Shown here: positions 34,782 through 40,738 of the stretch, piece after piece
Layout of the letters: each line of letters begins with the position of its first letter
Position numbering within the stretch: the stretch's first letter is position 1
Origin: Levilactobacillus parabrevis ATCC 53295
GTDB lineage: Bacteria > Bacillota > Bacilli > Lactobacillales > Lactobacillaceae
Length of the DNA: 40,738 nucleotides
Assembly: GCF_001434055.1 (NCBI RefSeq)
Contig: NZ_AZCZ01000025.1
Coordinates: 1 to 40,738, forward strand
Direction: 5' to 3'
Notes under the pieces: generated by a model
Database searches by the model: none
Seen by the model: the letters and a program-made list of their open reading frames with translations, nothing else
Told to the model about the DNA's origin: nothing
Position numbers and translations under genes: made by a program

Positions 34782-35960
34782 TTACTTGCCCAGCTCACCA
34801 GCCTGTAATAGATTCCAGATCTGAATTGCCGGCGTTTGCGAGAGTTGGTTGACCCGGTAGTAGTTACTCAGCAGAACCACCCCGTCCGTGCCATCCTTAC
34901 TCAACAGCGACGTTGCTTCGTACCCGTAAGCGAGTCCGTGCGTCCGGACGTAGCCGGGGTAAACGTACATCCCGCCACCATACATGGAGGCCGTCCCCGG
35001 TGCGAGCAGGACATTGACGTCACTTTCTGGGTAGAGCTTACCTTGCAGCATGTTCCGTTGGGCCGTGTATAGATCACGTGCGGACATGTAGACCTGCCCC
35101 GTGCCGAACTGGTAGAACATCGACGCCTTGGATTCCCCAAACTGAGACCCATAGTTGGCGGTCACGTCCGCATTGTTGGCATTCTGATACCCTTGTGAGT
35201 ACGTGGCCTGATCCGCCATGTTAAAGACGAACCCGGTATGCTTCAGGTGCCAAGCATCGGTAATATTTTGCGTGAAGTACCGCCGGTAGCTCTCACCACT
35301 CGTCTTCTGAATAATCCCGGACAACAACATAAAGTTAACGGGTGAGTAATCCCACTTGCCAATCTGAGCTGGCCGACTAACCACGTTGGCCAAGATAAAC
35401 CGAATCATGCCCTTCTCCGAGTGAAGCTTGCTGGGAAACGCGGGTAATGTCAAGCCGCTCTTCATATCCAGCATGTCCTGCAGCGTAATTTCATCTGATC
35501 CGGCAATTGTCGGGTAGTATTTCGACAAGGGATCGGTCAGTGACAGCTTCCCCTCACTGGCGAGTCTCATGATCAGCCCCGCCGTGAACGACTTCTGCAC
35601 GGAGGCCAACTGGTACACACTGTGGGCCCCGTTCTTCTTATGAGCCGCTGCATCCGCGTACCCCCAGCCCTTTTGGTAGATGACCTGTTTGTTGTGAATG
35701 ACCAACGCGGTCCCGACGAAACGATTGGCTCGGAGAACTGCATCAATTTCTCTAGTGGCCGCCGTTGGCTTCGCCTTAACAACGGCCTTCTTCACCACCG
35801 GCTTTTTCTTCTTGGGCTTAACTTGCCGAACGATTGAACTGCTGCTTGTCTTTGTCTCCGCCTGTGTCTTGGCCTGATTGTTGAACCACCAAGCCAGCCC
35901 CCCGCTGAGGCCCAAGACCGTGGCAAACGCCAGCACCGTTCCCATAACTTTAGAATTCAT
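34782..35960 (-). CDS. Serine hydrolase, class C beta-lactamase/PBP-like fold
   Basis: A 392-residue membrane-anchored extracellular hydrolase. An N-terminal hydrophobic segment (about 6-27) is followed by a Ser- and Lys-rich linker (about 38-66) that could contact the wall. The catalytic domain has SxxK as SVQK (S120, K123), YSPVN as the second (YxN) motif near residue 206 and a late HGLAYGYE region. It belongs to the esterase / D-Ala-peptidase-like family; the true substrate may be wall peptides or teichoic acid D-alanine, which is inference. The ATG at 35960 follows GGGGGAG by 5 bases. It lies 35 bases after recX, probably co-transcribed. Confidence 0.88.
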   Translation of the reverse strand: MNSKVMGTVLAFATVLGLSGGLAWWFNNQAKTQAETKTSSSSIVRQVKPKKKKPVVKKAVVKAKPTAATREIDAVLRANRFVGTALVIHNKQVIYQKGWGYADAAAHKKNGAHSVYQLASVQKSFTAGLIMRLASEGKLSLTDPLSKYYPTIAGSDEITLQDMLDMKSGLTLPAFPSKLHSEKGMIRFILANVVSRPAQIGKWDYSPVNFMLLSGIIQKTSGESYRRYFTQNITDAWHLKHTGFVFNMADQATYSQGYQNANNADVTANYGSQFGESKASMFYQFGTGQVYMSARDLYTAQRNMLQGKLYPESDVNVLLAPGTASMYGGGMYVYPGYVRTHGLAYGYEATSLLSKDGTDGVVLLSNYYRVNQLSQTPAIQIWNLLQAGELGK

Positions 35961-35995
35961 GGTAACTCCCCCTTACCCTTTAATTCTGAATGGAT

Positions 35996-36796
35996 CTATT
36001 CAGCCGATTCCCCAAAATCAGCCAGCCATTGACTAATGTCATCTAGCTTAAAGCCCTTGCGATACAACATCTGTTTTGTTTTATACTGTCGCTCCGAGGG
36101 ACTAAGTGCCCGGTAACGGTGCAGAAATTTCTCGCCCTGCTTAGCCAATAACGCCTGTTGTTCGTCCACGTCTGGCGTCAGGTCCACGGCGTCGAGCATC
36201 GCCTTAATTTCATCACCACCGAAGCCCCGCGCCATTAACCCCTGACGCATCTTCTGCTCCTGATTACGTGATGAATTGTGCTGATAACGCTTCGCCAGCT
36301 TCTCCGCCACGGCCGTCCCCACGGCCAACTGCTCTTCCGGCGTGTAAAGGGTCAACGCCTCGTCGATTACCTTTTCACCAACACCCTTTTGCCGCAAATG
36401 TTGTCGAATGACCCGCGGGCCCTTATCCCCGGTGTGCATCACCGTGCGCACGTAACTGGCAGCGTAGTGGGCATCGTCCACCAACGCAAACTCACGCAAC
36501 TTTTTCAGTGTCTGTTCGATGGTCTCTTCAGGAATCTCCAACGTCACCAGCTTATCGGCGACTTCCTTTTCCGTGCGCAACTGATGGGATAAATAATCCA
36601 GCGCGCGATTGTAGGCCTTCGCCACATCATCGGCAGCGGTCAGCTGTTCTTCCAATTCCTTATCGATTTCCATCCCCTTATACAGGCGAAAATCGACCAA
36701 TACACTCTCACTCACGGGAAACGCGTAGTGCCCGTCAACGTATATGTTAAACCGGCCACTGCGTTTCTGTGCTTCAATCATGGTAATTTCGGCCAT
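35996..36796 (-). CDS. recX: Recombination regulator RecX
   Basis: Binds RecA filaments and limits their activity in the cytosol. The 266-residue length matches Firmicute RecX. The pattern is the usual three repeated three-helix units: ALDYLSHQLRTEKEVADKL, YAASYVRTVMHTGDKGPRVIRQHLRQKGV, and KMRQGLMARGFGGDEIKAML with RQYKTKQMLYRKGF. The ATG at 36796 follows AAAAGGATGTGACCTGA, a modest ribosome site. It is not next to recA within this window. First gene of a two-gene unit with the serine hydrolase. Confidence 0.92.
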   Translation of the reverse strand: MAEITMIEAQKRSGRFNIYVDGHYAFPVSESVLVDFRLYKGMEIDKELEEQLTAADDVAKAYNRALDYLSHQLRTEKEVADKLVTLEIPEETIEQTLKKLREFALVDDAHYAASYVRTVMHTGDKGPRVIRQHLRQKGVGEKVIDEALTLYTPEEQLAVGTAVAEKLAKRYQHNSSRNQEQKMRQGLMARGFGGDEIKAMLDAVDLTPDVDEQQALLAKQGEKFLHRYRALSPSERQYKTKQMLYRKGFKLDDISQWLADFGESAE

Positions 36797-36947
36797 TCAG
36801 GTCACATCCTTTTCTCGTCTTATGTCATCATTTTACCAGTTCTCCCACCGAGGTGACGACCCTAACAGCGGTTTAGTTAGTCAATCATCTTTTCGGCGGC
36901 ACCACCATCCCCACACGTCACCATCCCTAGTCACCATCGCGATAGCC

Positions 36948-36956
36948 TGCTATAAT
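36948..36956 (+). promoter_or_regulatory. Extended -10 of flavodoxin gene
   Basis: TGCTATAAT (TATAAT at 36951-36956), 36 bp before the start. There is no good -35. Confidence 0.55.
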
Positions 36957-36992
36957 TAACGGCAATCAGTACAACCAAAGGAGTGAACGATT

Positions 36993-37445
36993 TTGCTAAA
37001 AGCACACGTGGTCTTTGCCACGATTACCGGCAATAACGAAGACGTGGCCGACATCGTTACCGAAAAGTTAGAGGATCTGGGCTGTCAGGTCACCGAAACC
37101 GAAATTTCTCAGACCGATGCCGCCGAATTCAACCAAGCCGATATCTGCGTGGTCTGCGCCTACACCTACGATGAGGGTTCCCTGCCGGACGAAGGTCTCG
37201 ACTTCTATGAAGACTTACAGGCACTAGACCTGAGTGGTAAGACATTCGGGGTGGCCGGTTCCGGTGACACCTTCTACGGCGAGTACTACAACACGACCGT
37301 CGATCACTTTGAAGCGGCCTTTACGAAGACTGGCGCAACGCAAGGCGCTCCTAGCATCAAAATCAACTTAGAACCCGATCAGGCGGCCATCGAACAACTC
37401 GATACCTTCGCCACCCAACTGGTAACGCACGCGCAACAAGCCTAA
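36993..37445 (+). CDS. Flavodoxin
   Basis: A small FMN electron carrier. The 150-residue acidic protein has the phosphate-binding loop TITGNNEDVA (residues about 10-19, T/SxTGNT type). Two flavin-flanking loops follow: YTYDEGSLPDEGLDFYEDL near residue 58 and GSGDTFYGEYYN near residue 88. The start is a TTG at 36993 with AAGGAG nine bases upstream; no ATG is near. Its redox partner is not evident from the neighbours. Confidence 0.93.
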   Translation: MLKAHVVFATITGNNEDVADIVTEKLEDLGCQVTETEISQTDAAEFNQADICVVCAYTYDEGSLPDEGLDFYEDLQALDLSGKTFGVAGSGDTFYGEYYNTTVDHFEAAFTKTGATQGAPSIKINLEPDQAAIEQLDTFATQLVTHAQQA

Positions 37446-37513
37446 CCGCATTCATACGGACCCGCCACGGCATTATGACAGGCCTCTATCAACAAAACAA
37501 CGCTACTGCGTCT

Positions 37514-37563
37514 AAAAGCTACGACCCATCAAACTTTTCGGAGTTGACGAGTCGTAGCTTTTT
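37514..37563. terminator. Bidirectional terminator
   Basis: AAAAGCTACGAC and GTCGTAGCTTTT form a perfect 12-bp stem with a long loop, followed by T on the plus strand. It lies between the convergent flavodoxin and YihY-like genes. Confidence 0.8.
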
Positions 37564-37632
37564 GGATTGTTTTTTGAATTAAAGTGACGTTATCACATTG
37601 GCCAGCTTAAATAATCAGCCTGGCCGATCCAA

Positions 37633-38544
37633 CTAATCATCTTTGTGGTTACGTTTCAATCGATTCCGCAGAATGTAGGTAAAGACCGCCTGCTCCTCAA
37701 TGGTCCCCTCAACTAAGTCCTGAATAGCGGCATTGAGCACCGCCCCAAACATCAGGATCAAAGCCGTAAAGTCCAACCAAAACATCAAGACAATGAACGT
37801 CCCAATCGTTTTATAACTATCGATATTGTGGACGAAGAATTTCAAATACCAGCTAAATGCTTGCGAGAGCAGTAACCAGCCTAACGTCGCCGTTAAAGCT
37901 CCGGGCCAAACATAGCGCAATTTTAATTTCACGCTCGGAACGAAGTAGAACAGAATCATCAGAATAAAGAACGTCATCACAAAAGTTACCGGCCACTTTG
38001 CCGCATTGACATACGCTAAGATCTGCGTTGGCAGATGCAAGAGTGGTGTGAGTCGTTCCAATACGATCTGCCCCACACTAAAGAACAACATCATCAGGAA
38101 CAGAAAGGCAATTAGTGCCACCATCCAGAAGAATGCCACCACTCGATTAACGATGGCATTTTGCTTCCGCACGACACCGTACGCCCCATTGACCGTCCGC
38201 TGAAACGCCGCCACGGCCCGTGATGAGGACCAGATAGCCACGACAACCCCAATGGACAGCACACTGCCGCTTCGATTATTCAAAAACGAGTGGATGATCG
38301 GTGCCAACAAGTCGTAAACGTTCGCCGGAATAAACGGCTCGATACTGTTCATCACGGTACTGGTTTCAATGTGGAAAAAGGGCAATAAACTTGCTAAAAC
38401 CAATAACGCTGGAAATAATGACAAAAGGGTATAGTACGCTAATACCGCCGCCGAGTCGGACACGTTCGCCATTTGATAATGCTTACTGATGGTTTGGATG
38501 ATCCGGTTGATTCCCGCCAAACGCGGGCGCCATTTCTGCCACAC
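37633..38544 (-). CDS. YihY/BrkB family membrane protein
   Basis: A 303-residue polytopic membrane protein with about six hydrophobic segments. Family landmarks are the N-terminal SAAVLAYYTLLSLFPALLVL and the VVAIWSSSRAVAAFQRTVNGAYGV motif near residue 105. The SQAFSWYLKFFVHNIDSYKTIGTFIVLMFWLDFTALILMFGAVLNA stretch is also typical. A basic C-terminal tail ends the protein. The family, once called RNase BN, has no settled function. The start is a GTG at 38544 with AAAGGGG upstream. An ATG seven bases earlier is in another frame. It lies 24 bases after the NERD gene, last in the wecB operon. Confidence 0.87.
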   Translation of the reverse strand: MWQKWRPRLAGINRIIQTISKHYQMANVSDSAAVLAYYTLLSLFPALLVLASLLPFFHIETSTVMNSIEPFIPANVYDLLAPIIHSFLNNRSGSVLSIGVVVAIWSSSRAVAAFQRTVNGAYGVVRKQNAIVNRVVAFFWMVALIAFLFLMMLFFSVGQIVLERLTPLLHLPTQILAYVNAAKWPVTFVMTFFILMILFYFVPSVKLKLRYVWPGALTATLGWLLLSQAFSWYLKFFVHNIDSYKTIGTFIVLMFWLDFTALILMFGAVLNAAIQDLVEGTIEEQAVFTYILRNRLKRNHKDD

Positions 38545-38568
38545 GAGCCATGGCCCCTTTCACTAGAT

Positions 38569-39420
38569 TTAGAACGACCCGTAATCCTCGGCAAACTTCA
38601 GAGTCCCAATCATCTTCTCCAAGGTCTTACGACTGAACCGCACCCGTTTGGCTTGACGAAAGGCTTCAATAAAGGTCGCCAAATCATCATAGTTAGCCAC
38701 CGCCGTACAGTTGTACGCGTCATGGGCGTTCAGTTTTGTCTTGTTCCCAACCACTAACGAGTTACTGTGATTGTAACGGTCGTAGTAATTATAGTAAACC
38801 AACGGCTTCACAAAGTCGATGATTCGGTCGTTCTTATTTTCCAGCTGACGGTGCATGGTGATTTCACTATTGATGTAACGCACCAGCAGCTTAGAGGACA
38901 GTTCCGCCTGGGTAGCTGGGTTGCTGATCCCGGTATGCAGCGTGATGGATCGTTGTCCACGCCCCTCTTGTTCCAGACTCATCGTATAGCCCTGCGTTAA
39001 AGATTCATTTTCTTCCGACAGGTTGGGTAGGAAGAACCGGTCTAAATGGTTCGCCAAGGCCTTGGGCACTTCCTTCTCCCGACCACTCAGATTCACGCCA
39101 GAGAAGTCATCCAGACTGGATGAGAAGATTTCTTCGGAGAGGTCATGGAAGATCATGCCCCGCCAATACTTACTCTCCACGTTAATGACCCCAAAGGAAG
39201 TCACCAGCAAATTATCAATCTGCATCACCCGCCAAGAATCCCCTTCGTTCATTTCCTGAGTCACCGGATTCTTGACCTTGTTTGCAAAGTGCACGTTACG
39301 CAGAATCTTATAGTCGAAACGTTCATGATGTTTTGCAGCGCTCTGATGAATCTCCCGCATAATTTCATACAACTGTTCAGTCGTTTTGATTTCGGCTCGA
39401 TCGTACGCCGTTTCACCCAT
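38569..39420 (-). CDS. NERD-domain (nuclease-related) protein
   Basis: A 283-residue soluble protein. Residues about 30-125 resemble the NERD domain: YKILRNVHFANK, then MQIDNLLVTSFGVINVESKYWRG. In that stretch the Asp and the E-S-K triplet fit the PD-(D/E)xK-type nuclease core. The C-terminal part is unassigned. The start is the ATG at 39420: GGAGG lies 8 bases upstream, while the frame's first ATG at 39435 overlaps that site. It overlaps the wecB stop by 8 bases (ATGGGTGA), so translation is coupled. What a nuclease-like protein does in this operon is unknown. Confidence 0.75.
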   Translation of the reverse strand: MGETAYDRAEIKTTEQLYEIMREIHQSAAKHHERFDYKILRNVHFANKVKNPVTQEMNEGDSWRVMQIDNLLVTSFGVINVESKYWRGMIFHDLSEEIFSSSLDDFSGVNLSGREKEVPKALANHLDRFFLPNLSEENESLTQGYTMSLEQEGRGQRSITLHTGISNPATQAELSSKLLVRYINSEITMHRQLENKNDRIIDFVKPLVYYNYYDRYNHSNSLVVGNKTKLNAHDAYNCTAVANYDDLATFIEAFRQAKRVRFSRKTLEKMIGTLKFAEDYGSF

Positions 39421-40546
39421 TAGCATTTCCTCCATTTAATTTTTCTTGAATCGCCGCCAGAATATATTCCGACGCATGCCCGTCCCCATAGGGATTCTCG
39501 GCCTGCGCCATCTTATCGTAAGCAGCTTGGTCACTTAATAAACTTTCCATTGCGTCCGTGACACGCTTCGGATCGGTTCCCACCAACTTCAACGTGCCGT
39601 TGGTAACGCCTTCCGGCCGCTCCGTGGTATCCCGCAAGACCAGCACCGGTTTGTTCAACGATGGGGCTTCTTCTTGGACCCCACCAGAGTCGGTCATGAT
39701 GAAGTAACTCTTAGCCGACAGATTGTGGAAGTCGACCACGTCCAGCGGATCGATCAAGTGAATCCGATCCATCCCCCCTAACTCTTCATGAGCGACCGTT
39801 TGAACGGCGGGGCTCAAATGAACCGGATAAATCACTTCCACGTCAGGATGAGCCTCGACTTCTGCGCGTACGGCCTTAAAGACGGCGTGCATGGGCGCCC
39901 CCTGATTCTCGCGTCGATGCATGGTCATCAGAATCAGCCGGTGACCGGGTTGCACTTGATCCAAGACGGCGTGATGGTAGTTGGCATCCACGGTCTGTTT
40001 CAGCGCATCAATTGCTGTGTTCCCCGTCACGTAAATATTCTCCAACGGGTGAGCCTGCTTCAGCAAGTTCTCCTTGGATAATTCGGTCGGCGCAAAGTAC
40101 AGGTCGCTCAAGATATCGGTCAGTTGCCGGTTCATTTCTTCTGGATACGGCGAGTACTTGTTCCAGGTCCGCAGCCCAGCCTCCACGTGGCCCAACATGG
40201 TCTGGTGGTAGAAGGCACTGATACTAGCCGCAAACGTCGTGGTCGTGTCACCATGGACCAGTACGATGTCGGGGGCCGCCTCCGTGATGATGGCATCAAG
40301 CTTGGTCAGCACCCGCGTCGTAATGTCACTGAGTGTCTGCTTAGACTTCATGATGTTTAGATCGTAGTCTGGCTTGATCTTAAAGATTTCTAACACTTGA
40401 TCGAGCATTTCACGGTGTTGTGCCGTGACCACCGTAATCGGTGTAAATTCAGTTGGTCGTTGTTGCATGGCTAGAATAATTGGCGCCATCTTGATGGCCT
40501 CTGGACGGGTCCCGAACACCGTCATTACTTTAATTGGTTTCGTCAC
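39413..40546 (-). CDS. wecB: UDP-N-acetylglucosamine 2-epimerase (non-hydrolysing)
   Basis: Interconverts UDP-GlcNAc and UDP-ManNAc in the cytosol. The latter feeds the ManNAc-GlcNAc linkage unit of wall teichoic acid (MnaA role) and other surface glycans. The 377-residue protein has FGTRPEAIKMAP at the N-terminus, VHGDTTTTFA, GHVEAGLRTWNKYSPYPEEMNR, TMHRREN and TDSGGVQEEAPSL, all diagnostic. The GTG start at 40546 follows GGAGGGAAC. An extended -10 (TGCTATAAT, 40585-40593) lies upstream. It is first in an operon with the NERD and YihY-like genes. Confidence 0.96.
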   Translation of the reverse strand: MTKPIKVMTVFGTRPEAIKMAPIILAMQQRPTEFTPITVVTAQHREMLDQVLEIFKIKPDYDLNIMKSKQTLSDITTRVLTKLDAIITEAAPDIVLVHGDTTTTFAASISAFYHQTMLGHVEAGLRTWNKYSPYPEEMNRQLTDILSDLYFAPTELSKENLLKQAHPLENIYVTGNTAIDALKQTVDANYHHAVLDQVQPGHRLILMTMHRRENQGAPMHAVFKAVRAEVEAHPDVEVIYPVHLSPAVQTVAHEELGGMDRIHLIDPLDVVDFHNLSAKSYFIMTDSGGVQEEAPSLNKPVLVLRDTTERPEGVTNGTLKLVGTDPKRVTDAMESLLSDQAAYDKMAQAENPYGDGHASEYILAAIQEKLNGGNANG

Positions 40547-40584
40547 TATGTTCCCTCCAAATTAACGTTGATTGATTAGGGTCA

Positions 40585-40593
40585 ATTATAGCA
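40585..40593 (-). promoter_or_regulatory. Extended -10 of wecB operon
   Basis: Minus strand TGCTATAAT (TATAAT at 40585-40590), about 40 bp before the start. The -35 is poor. The rest of 40594-40738 shows no gene. Confidence 0.6.
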
Positions 40594-40738
40594 GAACGGC
40601 GCGCGGCATGTTACGGATTACCCGCTTTTCACCGCGAATTATCAGAAATCCACCAGAAAGACCGCTCATGGGTCTATCAGCCGGCGTCAGCGCATTCGGT
40701 GCCCCGCCGCAACAATCGGTAGCGTCAAGAATCTTGTG

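Noticed and set aside
1-40738. CRISPR array, prophage, transposon, toxin-antitoxin or restriction system
   Set aside because: I looked for regularly spaced repeats, integrase/transposase, methylase and paired small toxin genes and saw none. The NERD gene is the only nuclease-like protein and has no defence-type partners.

Overview
The window looks like chromosomal DNA of a member of the Lactobacillaceae. The gene set points this way: HPr/Enzyme I beside clpE, a lafA-lafB-ltaS lipoteichoic acid locus, WxL-domain and C69 dipeptidase genes, a water-forming type NADH oxidase, a T-box asnS and a tagD/tagF wall teichoic acid operon. Base composition appears close to half G+C by eye (not counted), which would suit the higher-GC Levilactobacillus-type species. 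That genus-level placement is inference. There is no integrase, transposase, phage, plasmid or CRISPR gene, and no rRNA or tRNA gene that I can see. This is mostly core genome with a few accessory surface genes.

Layout. 1-452: AT-rich, gene-free edge with short repeats and the ltaS terminator. 453-6226 (minus): lipoteichoic acid locus with lafA, lafB and a flippase-domain membrane protein in one tight operon from a strong promoter, then a small ykuJ-like gene, then ltaS with its own promoter. 6483-8479 (minus): ptsH-ptsI, with a terminator-like hairpin inside the 5' part of ptsI. 8647-8847: a small hypothetical gene behind a long structured leader, divergent from clpE. 9524-11761: clpE, preceded by two promoters, one with a CIRCE element (HrcA) and one with a CtsR operator. 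11965-13062: an orphan SH3-like protein. 13135-14863: asnS with a T-box leader. 14914-17523: a P2-type (calcium-like) ATPase. 17848-18552: a membrane-anchored matrixin-like metalloprotease. 18757-20190: pepD. 20499-21857: nox, with a Rex-like operator and a perfect palindrome at the promoter. 21951-24071: a secreted L-type-lectin/WxL protein. 24424-25914: a YjeM-type amino-acid permease behind a perfect 12-bp inverted repeat. 26339-27916: prfC. 28093-28647: a small membrane protein. 28728-32141 (minus): tagD, an unusual stand-alone protein, and tagF. 32367-33479: an AI-2E-family membrane protein. 33655-34206: an ntdP-like phosphatase. 34375-34620: a short YdeI-like protein. 34782-36796 (minus): recX followed by a serine hydrolase. 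36993-37445: a flavodoxin. 37633-40546 (minus): wecB, a NERD-domain gene and a YihY/BrkB membrane protein in a tightly packed operon.

How they fit together. Much of the window concerns the cell envelope. LafA and LafB should make the glycolipid anchor and LtaS polymerise poly(glycerol phosphate) onto it. TagD makes CDP-glycerol and TagF polymerises the wall polymer. WecB would supply UDP-ManNAc for the linkage unit. The WxL-lectin, the serine hydrolase and the metalloprotease are candidate outside-facing proteins. The other theme is stress and redox control (clpE, nox, flavodoxin). I found no convincing wholly new system. The best leads are regulatory: the double heat-shock control of clpE, the intragenic ptsI terminator, the structured leader at 8848-9217 containing a start-stop minimal ORF, and the palindromes at nox and yjeM, plus the stand-alone protein between tagD and tagF.
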